From contig NZ_CP029617.1 in NCBI RefSeq assembly GCF_003945545.1, positions 2,057,001 through 2,121,000 of the forward strand: a stretch of DNA of 64,000 nt. Direction: 5' to 3'. The notes under the pieces were generated by a model. It did no database searches. It was not told the origin of the DNA and was given only the letters and a program-made list of their open reading frames with translations. Position 1 is the stretch's first letter, and each line of letters opens with the position of its first letter. A program made the translations under genes and the position numbers. Positions 15,401 to 24,601 of this stretch are shown in pieces. The DNA is from Streptomyces sp. WAC 01529 (GTDB taxonomy: Bacteria; Actinomycetota; Actinomycetes; Streptomycetales; Streptomycetaceae).

Positions 15401-16654
15401 CTACAGCGCCGCCTTCTTGAGCGGGACCGAGGGGTCCACCGCCAGGGCCGGGTCCAGGCGGGTGGCCGTCTCGATCAGTTTGCGGCCCTGTGCCAGGTCC
15501 CTGGGGCGGCCCACCGCGAGGACCGCAACCAGGGCGCCCTCGCGCAGCCAGCAGGCCGACCAGGCCACACCGGCGGGGTCGCCGCGCCAGACCAGTTCGT
15601 CGGAGTCGGTGTGATGGCCCGCGTACTGCACGAAGCGGCCGAACTGCTCCGACCAGAAGTACGGCACCGGGTCGTACGCCATCGGGGTCTCGCCGATGAT
15701 GTTCGCCGCCACCGTGCGCGGGCCCTGGAGGGCGTTGTCCCAGTGGTGCACGAGCAGGCGCTCGCCGTACCTCCCCGACGGGAAGGAGGCGCAGTCGCCG
15801 ACCGCGTACACATCCGGCGCCGAGGCGCGCAGGTGGTCGTCGGCCACGACCTCCCGGTGGGCGCCGAGAGCGATGCCGGAGCCGGTCAGCCAGGCCGTCG
15901 CGGGCCGAGCGCCGATGCCGACGACGACGGCGCCCGCGGGCAGCCGCGCCCCGTCGGCGAGGATCACGGCGCCGGGCTCGACGCGCTCCACGCGCGCGTG
16001 GGTGCGCAGTACCGCTCCGGAGTCGGCGTACCAGCCCGCCATGGGAGCGGCGACCTCCGCGGGCAGCGCCCCCATGAGCGGGCGGCCCGCGGCCTCCACC
16101 ACGGTGACGGCGCAGCCCGCCTCGCGGGCGGCCGTGGCGAACTCGGCGCCGATCCAGCCCGCCCCCACGACCACGATGTCGTGCTGCTCGGCGAGGACCG
16201 GCCGCAGCCGCTCGGCGTCGTCCAGGGTGCGCAGGAGGTGGACCCCGGGGACGCCGTCGGCGCCCGGCAGCCGGATCGGTTCGGCGCCGGCGGCGAGGAC
16301 CAGGACGTCGTAGGCGACCGGGCCGTCGGCGGTGTCCAGTTCGTGGTCGGCGGGCCGCACCCCGGTGACCTCGCGGCCCAGGGTGAGGCCGATGCCGAGC
16401 GCCTCGAAGTCGATGTCGAAGGCGGAGCCCTCCGCCTTGCCGAGCAGCACCGCCTTGGACAGCGGCGGCCTGTCGTACGGCTGGTGGGGTTCCGCCCCGA
16501 TGAGGCTGACCGCGCCGGTGAACCCCTGTTCGCGCAGGGCCACGGCGGTCTGCACCCCGGCCATTCCGGCACCGACGATGACGACGTGCCGACCGGCCCC
16601 GCCCTGCTGCTCGCTCTGCCTCTGCTGCTCGCTCTGCCTCTGCTGCTCGCTCAC
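15401..16654 (-). CDS. NAD(P)/FAD-dependent oxidoreductase (ferredoxin-reductase type)
   Basis: This 417-residue protein has two dinucleotide-binding motifs (VVIVGAGMAGVQTAVALREQG at about residues 24-43; VVVGAGWIGAEFATAARE near 165) and the FAD-binding DVYAVGDCASFP near 290. This is the pattern of rubredoxin/ferredoxin reductases and related Rieske-oxygenase reductases. No redox partner gene is adjacent. The N-terminus contains a repeated QQRQSEQ unit from an 18-bp direct repeat. The GTG at 16654 begins this repeat; a later start inside it is possible. It is divergent from the thiO riboswitch leader. Confidence 0.85.
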   Translation of the reverse strand: MSEQQRQSEQQRQSEQQGGAGRHVVIVGAGMAGVQTAVALREQGFTGAVSLIGAEPHQPYDRPPLSKAVLLGKAEGSAFDIDFEALGIGLTLGREVTGVRPADHELDTADGPVAYDVLVLAAGAEPIRLPGADGVPGVHLLRTLDDAERLRPVLAEQHDIVVVGAGWIGAEFATAAREAGCAVTVVEAAGRPLMGALPAEVAAPMAGWYADSGAVLRTHARVERVEPGAVILADGARLPAGAVVVGIGARPATAWLTGSGIALGAHREVVADDHLRASAPDVYAVGDCASFPSGRYGERLLVHHWDNALQGPRTVAANIIGETPMAYDPVPYFWSEQFGRFVQYAGHHTDSDELVWRGDPAGVAWSACWLREGALVAVLAVGRPRDLAQGRKLIETATRLDPALAVDPSVPLKKAAL

Positions 16655-16791
16655 CCGATCACTGTAGGGCGGCGGGCGGCGACGCCTTCAGAGGCGGGTG
16701 AGGAGATCTCTGACACACCGTCACCGCCCATACCCGGACAGCTCCCCCTACTGCCGCGCGGGGCGACGGGCTAGGGTGGCCGGTGCAGAGC

Positions 16792-16884
16792 ACTCGCGGG
16801 AGCCCGGACGCACCGGGCTGAGAGGGAGGCTGGGACGGCCTCCGACCGTACGAACCTGATCCGGGTCATGCCGGCGAAGGGAGG
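16792..16884 (+). ncRNA. TPP riboswitch (THI element) upstream of thiO
   Basis: The conserved thi-box sequences are plain: CGGGCTGAGAGGGAGG at 16814-16829 and GAACCTGATCCGGGTCATG at 16852-16870, followed by GCCGGCGAAGGGAG. The 3' end runs into the AAGGGAGG that serves thiO as ribosome-binding site. This suggests control of translation initiation by sequestration when thiamine pyrophosphate is bound. It governs thiO-thiS-thiG. Confidence 0.95.
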
Positions 16885-16896
16885 GGCTGGACGCCC

Positions 16897-18182
16897 ATGC
16901 AGCCATGTACCTCATCAGATACGTCACCATCCGATACGCCACCACCACGGACCTCGCCCTCACGCACCCCAGCGGCGGACGCGCCACCGGCGGGATCGAG
17001 GGCCCCGACGGACGTCCTCGTCGTGGGGGGCGGGATCATCGGCCTGGTCACGGCCTGGCGGGCCGCGCAGCGCGGGCTCTCCGTCGCCGTCGTGGACCCC
17101 GCTCCCGGCGGCGGTGCCGCGCAGGTCGCTGCGGGCATGCTGGCCGCCGTCACCGAGCTGCACCACGGCGAGCAGACCCTGCTCGCGCTCAACCTCGCCT
17201 CCGCGCGCCGCTATCCGGGCTTCGCCGCCGAGCTGACCGAGGCGAGCGGCTGTGGTCCCGACGGCCTCGGCTACCGCGCGTGCGGCACGCTCGCCGTCGC
17301 ACTCGACTCCGACGACCGCGCCCATCTGCGCGAACTGCACGCCCTCCAGCGCCGGTCCGGACTCGCATCGGAGTGGTTGAGCGGCCGCGAGTGCCGCCGT
17401 CTCGAACCGATGCTCGCGCCGGGTGTGCGCGGCGGGCTGCGCGTCGACGGCGATCACCAGGTCGACCCGCGCAGGCTCGCGGCGGCCCTCCTGGTGGCCT
17501 GCGAGCGGGCGGGCGTGATCCTGCACCGCGCGTGGGCCGAGCGGCTCTCGGTCGTACGCGAGCGGGCCCGCGGAGTGGTCCTGGCGGACGGCACCGAGCT
17601 GCACGCGGGTCAGACCGTGCTGGCGGCGGGCAGCCTCAGCGGGCGCCTCGCGGGCGTCCCCGATGACGTCCTGCCGCCCGTACGGCCGGTGAAGGGGCAG
17701 GTGCTGCGGCTGAGCGTGCCGAAGCCGTACGCGCCGTTCCTGAGCCGCACCGTGCGCGCCGTCGTGCGGGGCAGCCACGTCTACCTCGTGCCGCGCGAGA
17801 ACGGCGAACTCGTCGTCGGCGCCACCAGCGAGGAGCTGGGCTGGGACACCACGGTCACCGCGGGCGGCGTCTACGAACTCCTGCGGGACGCCCACGAACT
17901 CGTACCCGGCATCACGGAACTGCCGCTGACCGAGACCCGCGCGGGCCTGCGCCCCGGCTCCCCGGACAACGCGCCCCTGCTCGGGCCGACGCGGCTGCCC
18001 GGCCTCCAGCTGGCCACCGGCCACTACCGCAACGGCGTCCTGCTGACGCCCCTGACGGGCGATGTCATGGCGCACTCCCTGGCCACCGGCGAACTTCCCG
18101 ACGAGGCGCTGGCGTTCACCCCGAGGCGCTTCGCCGAGCCCTCCCTCGTCCCCCCTACGCAGTCGTTCACGGAGCAACCCGC

Positions 18183-18186
<4 letters not shown>
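16897..18186 (+). CDS. thiO: Glycine oxidase ThiO
   Basis: A 429-residue FAD protein of the DAAO family that oxidises glycine to dehydroglycine for the thiazole ring of thiamine. After a Pro/Ser/Thr-rich N-terminal extension of about 38 residues comes VLVVGGGIIGLVTAWRAAQRG (FAD fold). Later come GCGPDGLGY, VRPVKGQVLRL and the C-terminal GHYRNGVLLTPLTG, the usual ThiO ending. The ATG at 16897 follows AAGGGAGG by about ten bases and directly follows the TPP riboswitch. The stop overlaps the thiS start by four bases. The N-terminal extension is longer than usual; a later start is possible. Confidence 0.92.
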
Positions 18187-19197
<1,011 letters not shown>

Positions 19198-19350
19198 CAT
19201 CCTCGCCGCGCCAGGGGGCCTGTTCGCTCGCAGCTGGCCGCCGGTGGGGGCTTGGCGCGCAGCTCCCCGCGCCCCTTACGGGGCGCCCCTTCCCGTCGCC
19301 TGTCACAGCTCGGCTTCAGTCCCGCCCTGAATTCACCCGGGCGGAACGGG

Positions 19351-19373
19351 CTGTCGGTGGCGGCTCGTAGACT
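19351..19373 (+). promoter_or_regulatory. DNA-damage-type leaderless promoter before the PASTA kinase
   Basis: CTGTCGGTGGC at 19351-19361 and TAGACT at 19368-19373 have the same spacing and the same seven-base gap to the start codon as the element at 10642-10664. They match the TTGTCRGTG, eight bases, TAnnnT class. The GTG at 19381 has no Shine-Dalgarno sequence, in keeping with a leaderless transcript. Confidence 0.65.
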
Positions 19374-19380
19374 CCCCTGC

Positions 19381-21363
19381 GTGGACACGACCCTTCAGGA
19401 CCCCCTCGTCGGGCAGCTGCTCGACAGCCGTTACCGGATCGAGGGGCGCATCGCGGTCGGCGGGATGGCCACGGTCTACCGGGCCGTGGACACCCGCCTC
19501 GACCGCGTGCTCGCGCTCAAGGTGATGCACCCCACGCTGGCGGCCGACGCCTCCTTCGTGGACCGTTTCATCCGCGAGGCCAAATCGGTCGCCCGCCTCT
19601 CGCATCCGAACGTGGTCGGCGTCTTCGACCAGGGCACCGACGGGTCGTACGTCTATCTGGCGATGGAGTACGTCGCGGGCTGCACGCTGCGTGACGTCCT
19701 GCGCGAGCGCGGCGCGCTCCAGCCGCGGGCCGCGCTCGACATCCTGGAGCCGGTCCTCGCCGCCCTCGGCGCAGCGCACCGCGCCGGGTTCGTGCACCGC
19801 GACATGAAGCCGGAGAACGTCCTCATAGGGGACGACGGCCGGGTGAAGGTCGCCGACTTCGGGCTCGTACGCGCGGTGGACACCGTCACGAACACGACCG
19901 GCACCGTCCTTGGGACCGTCTCCTATCTCGCCCCCGAGCAGATCGAGCACGGCACGGCGGACACCCGCGTGGACGTGTACGCGTGCGGGGTCGTGCTCTA
20001 CGAAATGCTGACCGGCGCCAAGCCGCACACGGGCGACTCCCCCGCCCAGGTCCTCTACCAGCACCTCAACGAAGACGTGCCGTCCCCGTCGGCTGCCGTA
20101 CCGGGGCTCGCCCTCGAACTGGACGAGCTGGTCGCCTCCGCCACGGCCCGCACCCCCGACGTGCGTCCGTACGACGCGGTGGCCCTGCTCGCCCAGCTCA
20201 GGGAGGCGCGGTCCGCGCTCAGCGAGGAGCAGCTGGACGCGGTGCCGCCGCAGGCCCGCACCACGGGGCACGACCACCACGACAACGCCGAGGACCGCAC
20301 CAGCGTGATCCCGCGCGCGGCGCGCTCCACGCAGCTCCCGCTCCCCGCCGGCGGCGACCAGGACCAGGACCAGGACCAGCGGGGTCAGCGGGACCCGATG
20401 AACCGCACCAGCGTCCTGACCACACCGCCGCCCGCGCCGCCCGCCGGGGCGCGGTCGGGGCGCGCCCGGTTCGACCCGCGCCGCCGCACGCTCGTGGTGG
20501 TCGCCGCGGTGCTGCTGGCCCTCGGTCTCGGCGCGGGCGTCTGGTACATCAACTCCGGCCAGTTCACGGAGGTCCCGCCGCTGCTCGCCAAGACCGAGGC
20601 GCAGGCGAGGCAGCGTCTCGAAGAGGCCGGTCTCGAGGTCAAGGACGTCAAGCGCGCGTACAGCGACACCGACAAGCGCGGCACGGTCATGGACACCGAC
20701 CCCGCGGCGGGCGACCGCATCCGGCAGAACGGCCAGGTGACGCTGACCGTCTCGCGCGGCCCGGAGAAGGTGAAGGTGCCGGACGTCAAGGGCATCCCGC
20801 TCGCGGAGGCGAAAAAGGAGCTGAAGAACTCCGGCCTCGCGCCCGGCATGGTCACCAAGGGCTTCAGCAGCACCATCGACAAGGGCTCCGTGATCAGCAC
20901 CGACCCGCGGGCAGGCTTCACCCGCAAGGCGGACTCGGCCGTCGCCCTGGTCGTCAGCAAGGGCCGCGCGGTCCTGGTCCCGGACGTGACGGGCGAGTCC
21001 GAGGCGGACGCCGTCGCCGACCTGAAGGAGGCCGGGCTCAAGGCGAAGATCATGCCGACCCGTGTCCACTCCGAGGACGAGGACAAGGGTGACGTGGCCA
21101 GGCAGTCCCCGGTGGAGGACAGGCCGCTGGCCGAGGGCGACACGGTCGAGCTGACGATCTCCAAGGGCCCGCCGATGGTCGCGGTCCCGGACGTGACCGG
21201 GATGGACGTCGACGACGCCGTGGCCAAGCTGGAGTCGGCGGGCTTCGACGTCGAGAAGGACCGCGGCCTGCTCGGCCTCTTCGGGGACACGGTGAAGGAC
21301 CAGTCGGTGGACGCCGGCGACAAGGCACCGAAGGGGTCGACGATCACCATCGAGATCCGGTGA
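19381..21363 (+). CDS. PASTA-domain serine/threonine protein kinase (PknB/Stk1 family)
   Basis: This 660-residue receptor kinase has an N-terminal catalytic domain (about residues 15-275) with the Gly-rich loop IAVGGMATVYRA, Lys in ALKVM, HRDMKPEN near 138-145, DFGLV near 158 and APEQ. A charged linker follows, with a DQDQDQ run and two TSV(I/L) stretches that may be phosphorylation sites. One membrane helix lies at about 368-388, then four PASTA repeats (starts VPPLLAKT, VPDVKGIP, VPDVTGES, VPDVTGMD) that in this family bind peptidoglycan fragments. It probably senses cell-wall state. The leaderless GTG at 19381 follows a damage-type promoter. Confidence 0.93.
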   Translation: MDTTLQDPLVGQLLDSRYRIEGRIAVGGMATVYRAVDTRLDRVLALKVMHPTLAADASFVDRFIREAKSVARLSHPNVVGVFDQGTDGSYVYLAMEYVAGCTLRDVLRERGALQPRAALDILEPVLAALGAAHRAGFVHRDMKPENVLIGDDGRVKVADFGLVRAVDTVTNTTGTVLGTVSYLAPEQIEHGTADTRVDVYACGVVLYEMLTGAKPHTGDSPAQVLYQHLNEDVPSPSAAVPGLALELDELVASATARTPDVRPYDAVALLAQLREARSALSEEQLDAVPPQARTTGHDHHDNAEDRTSVIPRAARSTQLPLPAGGDQDQDQDQRGQRDPMNRTSVLTTPPPAPPAGARSGRARFDPRRRTLVVVAAVLLALGLGAGVWYINSGQFTEVPPLLAKTEAQARQRLEEAGLEVKDVKRAYSDTDKRGTVMDTDPAAGDRIRQNGQVTLTVSRGPEKVKVPDVKGIPLAEAKKELKNSGLAPGMVTKGFSSTIDKGSVISTDPRAGFTRKADSAVALVVSKGRAVLVPDVTGESEADAVADLKEAGLKAKIMPTRVHSEDEDKGDVARQSPVEDRPLAEGDTVELTISKGPPMVAVPDVTGMDVDDAVAKLESAGFDVEKDRGLLGLFGDTVKDQSVDAGDKAPKGSTITIEIR

Positions 21364-21397
21364 CGAGCGCCGCCCCCTCCGGGGCCGGTGCCACCCG

Positions 21398-21466
21398 CCT
21401 TTCGATGGCCGATCCCACTCACCTTTCGATGACCGATCCCGCCCCTCGCCGATGACCTATCCCACC
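21398..21466. repeat. Three imperfect ~24-bp direct repeats
   Basis: Units with the core CGATGRCCGATCCC occur at 21398, 21422 and, more degenerate, 21445, between the kinase stop and the endonuclease start. The function is unknown; they could be regulator sites for the downstream gene or a local duplication. Confidence 0.6.
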
Positions 21467-21513
21467 CCGCTCCGGTGGCCGTCCGCCCCCGCGGCCGTGC
21501 CACCCTGGACGGT

Positions 21514-22422
21514 GTGAGCAGCAACAAGTCCCCCCTGAAGGCGCCCATGGCGTCCCTGGGCGCCGCGTCCCGCAATCCCGTCGGCGCCCATGTCCCCGTC
21601 GCCGGCGGTCTCGCCTCCGTAGGCCTGCCGTACGCCCGCGACCTCGGCGCGGAGGCCGTCCAGGTCTTCGTCGCCAACCCGCGCGGCTGGGCGACCCCGC
21701 CCGGCAACCCGAAGCAGGACGAGGCGTTCCGCGCGACCTGTGCCGCCGAGGGCATCCCGGCGTACGTCCACGCGCCCTACCTCATCAACTTCGGCTCGCA
21801 CACCGAGGCGACCGCCGAGAAGTCCGTGGACTCCCTGCGGCACTCGCTGCGCCGGGGCCGCGCGATCGGGGCGCTCGGAGTCGTCGTCCACACCGGTTCG
21901 GCAACGGGCGGACGGGACCGCGAGGTCGCCCTCAAGCAGGTGCGCGAGCTGGTGCTGCCGCTGCTCGACGAGCTGACGCACGACGACGACCCGTTCCTGC
22001 TCCTGGAGTCCACGGCGGGCCAGGGCGCCTCCCTCTGCTCCCGCACCTGGGACTTCGGGCCGTACTTCGAGGCGCTGGACTCCCACCCCAAGCTGGGCAT
22101 CTGCCTGGACACCTGCCACATCTACGCCGCCGGCCACGACCTGACCGGCCCGAGCGGCATGAAGCAGACCCTGGACCTGCTCGTGGACACGGTCGGCGAG
22201 GGCCGTCTGAAGCTCGTGCACGCCAACGACTCCAAGGACGTCGTCGGCGCCCACAAGGACCGGCACGAGAACATCGGCACCGGTCACATCGGTGAGGACC
22301 CCTTCCGCGAGCTGATGCTCCACCCCGCCACCGAGGGCGTACCGCTGATCATCGAGACGCCCGGCGGCAAGGAGGGGAACGCGGCGGACGTGGCGCGGCT
22401 GAAGGGGCTCAGGAGCAGCTAG
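21514..22422 (+). CDS. nfo: Endonuclease IV family AP endonuclease (deoxyribonuclease IV)
   Basis: A 302-residue TIM-barrel metallohydrolase with the metal-binding motifs of endonuclease IV: GAHVPVAGGL, HAPYLINFGS, LLESTAGQG with the Glu ligand, LGICLDTCHIYAAGHD, and LVHANDSKDVVGAHKDRHENIGTG (read as two segments around GAHKDRHENIG). These place the expected zinc ligands, so it should incise DNA at abasic sites in base-excision repair. The start is uncertain: GTG 21514 fits the family, while GTG 21475 extends it by 13 residues. No good Shine-Dalgarno sequence precedes either. Confidence 0.88.
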   Translation: MSSNKSPLKAPMASLGAASRNPVGAHVPVAGGLASVGLPYARDLGAEAVQVFVANPRGWATPPGNPKQDEAFRATCAAEGIPAYVHAPYLINFGSHTEATAEKSVDSLRHSLRRGRAIGALGVVVHTGSATGGRDREVALKQVRELVLPLLDELTHDDDPFLLLESTAGQGASLCSRTWDFGPYFEALDSHPKLGICLDTCHIYAAGHDLTGPSGMKQTLDLLVDTVGEGRLKLVHANDSKDVVGAHKDRHENIGTGHIGEDPFRELMLHPATEGVPLIIETPGGKEGNAADVARLKGLRSS

Positions 22423-22436
22423 CGACTCTTGAAAGG

Positions 22437-22451
22437 TACCCCTGGGGGGTA
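22437..22451. promoter_or_regulatory. CsoR-like C/G-tract dyad TACCCC-TGG-GGGGTA
   Basis: A perfect 6-bp dyad of the kind bound by CsoR/RcnR-family copper-sensing repressors (C-tract and G-tract flanked by TA) lies 51 bases before the DUF4396 start. No csoR gene is in the window. Family knowledge supports metal control; the identity of the regulator is inference. Confidence 0.5.
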
Positions 22452-22452
22452 T

Positions 22453-22480
22453 ACGGTTCCTGTGCGGCAACAGGAACCGT
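22453..22480. promoter_or_regulatory. Perfect 11-bp inverted repeat before the DUF4396 gene
   Basis: ACGGTTCCTGT (22453-22463), a 6-base loop and ACAGGAACCGT (22470-22480) form a perfect dyad that immediately follows the CsoR-like site and ends 21 bases before the ATG. It could be a second operator or a 5' leader hairpin. Confidence 0.55.
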
Positions 22481-22501
22481 TATCCGACGTTGGGGGCTCT
22501 C

Positions 22502-22996
22502 ATGCAGCACGACACACACGCCGAACACGCGCACCACGGCCACGAGCACGGCCCCGGCAAGGTCAGCTGGCGTATGGCCGCCCAGGCCACCCTGCACTGC
22601 CTCACCGGCTGCGCCATCGGCGAGGTGCTCGGCATGGTCATCGGCACCGCGCTCGGCTGGGGCAACGTGCCGACGATGGCGCTCGCGATCGCCCTGGCGT
22701 TCACCTTCGGCTACGCCCTCACCCTGCGCGGCATCCTCAAGGCGGGCGTCGACTTCAAGACGGCGTTCCGCGTCGCGCTGGCCGCCGACACCCTCTCCAT
22801 CGCGGTGATGGAGCTGATCGACAACGGCGTGATCGCGCTGTGGCCCGGCGGCATGGACGCGCACCTGAGCGACCCGATGTTCTGGTGGATCCTCGCCCTC
22901 GCCCTGGCCGCCGCGTTCGTGATCACCACGCCGGTGAACAAGTGGATGATCGGCCGCGGCAAGGGCCACGCGGTGGTGCATCAGTACCACCACTGA
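22502..22996 (+). CDS. DUF4396 domain-containing His-rich membrane protein
   Basis: A 164-residue protein with four hydrophobic helices (about residues 40-60, 62-85, 97-120, 125-145) matching DUF4396, a family of unknown function. The first 16 residues hold seven His (QHDTHAEHAHHGHEHG) and the C-terminus ends HQYHH, suggesting metal binding on one side of the membrane. The ATG at 22502 is preceded by GGGGG at moderate distance. The upstream CsoR-like dyad agrees with a copper- or metal-related role, but no transport function has been shown. Confidence 0.8.
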   Translation: MQHDTHAEHAHHGHEHGPGKVSWRMAAQATLHCLTGCAIGEVLGMVIGTALGWGNVPTMALAIALAFTFGYALTLRGILKAGVDFKTAFRVALAADTLSIAVMELIDNGVIALWPGGMDAHLSDPMFWWILALALAAAFVITTPVNKWMIGRGKGHAVVHQYHH

Positions 22997-23009
22997 GCGG
23001 GTGCGCCGG

Positions 23010-23642
23010 CTAGAGCTCGGGGCCGTCCCCGGGCTCTTCCTGGTAGGAGTAGCGCTGCTCCCGCCAGGGGTCGCCGACGTTGTGATAGCCGCGCTCCTCC
23101 CAGAAGCCGCGGCGGTCGGCGGTCATGTACTCGACGCCGCGGACCCACTTGGGGCCCTTCCAGGCGTACAGATGGGGCACCACGAGGCGCAGCGGGAAGC
23201 CGTGCTCGGCGGTGAGCAGTTCGCCGCCCTTGTGGGTGGCGAAGATCGTGCCTTCGGCGGCGAAGTCGGCCATCCGCATGTTCGAGCTGAAGCCGTACTC
23301 GGCCCAGACCATGACATGGGTGGCCTCGGGCGCGGGCGGCGCCAGCTCCAGGAGCGTGCGGGCCGGCACCCCGCCCCACTCGGCGCCCAGCATGCTGAAC
23401 TTCGTGACGCAGTGCAGATCGGCGACGACCGTGGCGTACGGCAGGGCCGAGAACTCCTCATGGGTCCAGCAGTGCTTCTCGCCGTCCGCGGTGGCCCCGA
23501 AGACCCTGAACTCCCAGCGCTCCGGGCGGAACTTCGGCACCGGGCCGTAGTGCGTGACCGGCCAGCCGCGCTGCAGCCGCTGACCCGGCGGAAGCTCCGG
23601 CTCCGCTGCCTGTCGAGATGCGCGTTCCGCCAGCTGACCCAT
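23010..23642 (-). CDS. Sulfite-oxidase-like molybdopterin oxidoreductase
   Basis: A 210-residue protein of the oxidoreductase molybdopterin-binding family. The molybdenum-ligand Cys is in DLHCVTKFS (near residue 79), followed by WGGVPARTLL, the HGFPLRLVVPHLYAWKGPKWV block and a C-terminal RGYH motif, all usual for small sulfite-oxidase-like proteins. No signal peptide is seen, so it is probably cytoplasmic. The physiological substrate is unknown. The ATG at 23642 begins MGQLAERAS. It is divergent from bacterioferritin, sharing a 165-bp regulatory region. Confidence 0.88.
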   Translation of the reverse strand: MGQLAERASRQAAEPELPPGQRLQRGWPVTHYGPVPKFRPERWEFRVFGATADGEKHCWTHEEFSALPYATVVADLHCVTKFSMLGAEWGGVPARTLLELAPPAPEATHVMVWAEYGFSSNMRMADFAAEGTIFATHKGGELLTAEHGFPLRLVVPHLYAWKGPKWVRGVEYMTADRRGFWEERGYHNVGDPWREQRYSYQEEPGDGPEL

Positions 23643-23651
23643 GACTCCATC

Positions 23652-23735
23652 CTGACAGACGGGGGAAGGTGGACGTGACCAGACGAAGTCTGACAGATAC
23701 GGATTCGGGCAACTCCTACTAAGCGTGCACTTACT
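23652..23735. promoter_or_regulatory. Divergent control region between the sulfite-oxidase-like and bacterioferritin genes
   Basis: Three symmetric or repeated elements are visible: two direct copies of CTGACAGA (23652-23659, 23690-23697), a small dyad CAGAC-GAA-GTCTG (23680-23692), and an imperfect dyad ACTAAG-6-CTTACT (23718-23735). None matches a regulator motif I can name with confidence. Confidence 0.35.
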
Positions 23736-23807
23736 GGACGGCTTCCGAACGCCGGTGCAAAGATGCGCGCTACCTGCCCAGTTACCCGTGTGGAAGGAGC
23801 CTCTGCG

Positions 23808-24287
23808 ATGCAGGGCGACCCCGAGGTCATCGAATTTCTCAACGAGCAGCTGACCGCCGAGCTGACGGCGATCAACCAGTACTTCCTGCACGCCAAGATG
23901 CAGGAGAACTTCGGCTGGACGAAGCTCGCCAAGTACACCCGCGCAGAGTCGTTCGACGAGATGAAGCACGCGGAGGTGCTGACCGACCGGATCCTCTTCC
24001 TCGACGGTCTGCCCAACTACCAGCGGCTCTTCCACGTCCGGGTGGGCCAGACGGTCACCGAGATGTTCCAGGCGGACCGGCAGGTGGAGGTGGAGGCGAT
24101 CGACCGCCTCCGGCGCGGGATCGAGGTGATGCGGGCCAAGGGCGACATCACGTCCGCCAACATCTTCGAGTCGATCCTCGCGGACGAGGAGCACCACATC
24201 GACTATCTCGACACCCAGCTGGAACTGGTCGAGAAGCTGGGCGAGCCGCTCTACCTGGCGCAGCTCATCGAGCAGCCGGAGAGCTAG
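23808..24287 (+). CDS. bfr: Bacterioferritin
   Basis: A 159-residue protein of normal bacterioferritin length that stores iron as a mineral core in a 24-subunit shell. All ferroxidase ligands are present: Glu18, Glu51, His54, Glu94, Glu127 and His130. The haem-ligand Met52 lies in DEMKHAE, so it should bind haem. GGAAGGAG ends about nine bases before the ATG at 23808; the frame is open back to 23763. The ferredoxin needed for iron release (bfd) is next door, convergent, with an iron box. Iron storage and release are thus paired here. Confidence 0.97.
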   Translation: MQGDPEVIEFLNEQLTAELTAINQYFLHAKMQENFGWTKLAKYTRAESFDEMKHAEVLTDRILFLDGLPNYQRLFHVRVGQTVTEMFQADRQVEVEAIDRLRRGIEVMRAKGDITSANIFESILADEEHHIDYLDTQLELVEKLGEPLYLAQLIEQPES

Positions 24288-24315
24288 GCCGCCGCAGGGC
24301 TGGACCGCCGGAGGC

Positions 24316-24540
24316 CTAGGCCGCCTCGTCCAGCGAGGTCAGCACGGGCTCTCCCTGGTCGACGAGCTCGCGGCGCGGGCACGCGCCCCGGCCGAGGAGT
24401 GCCTGGATGCGGCGCACGCACGAACCACAGTCCGTGCCCGCCTTGCAGGCCGAGGCTATCTGGCGGGGGGTGCAGGCACCGTCCTCCGCGTGCTTCTTCA
24501 CCTGCGCCTCGGTGACCCCGAAGCAGTTGCAGACGTACAC
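24316..24540 (-). CDS. bfd: Bacterioferritin-associated ferredoxin
   Basis: A 74-residue [2Fe-2S] protein of the BFD-like family. The N-terminal CNCFGV and the later CKAGTDCGSC supply the cluster Cys ligands. It transfers electrons to bacterioferritin to mobilise iron. The GTG at 24540 is selected because GGGAGG lies eight bases upstream and members start just before VCNC; the frame is open further to 24642. A DmdR/IdeR-type iron box lies about 62-80 bp upstream, so repression under iron sufficiency is expected. It is convergent with bfr, which ends 28 bp away. Confidence 0.93.
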   Translation of the reverse strand: MYVCNCFGVTEAQVKKHAEDGACTPRQIASACKAGTDCGSCVRRIQALLGRGACPRRELVDQGEPVLTSLDEAA

Positions 24541-24601
24541 GCGGCTCACCTCCCGGACGGGGACGGACGGACAGGACTCATCGGTAGCGCCGTCCCGATT
24601 G

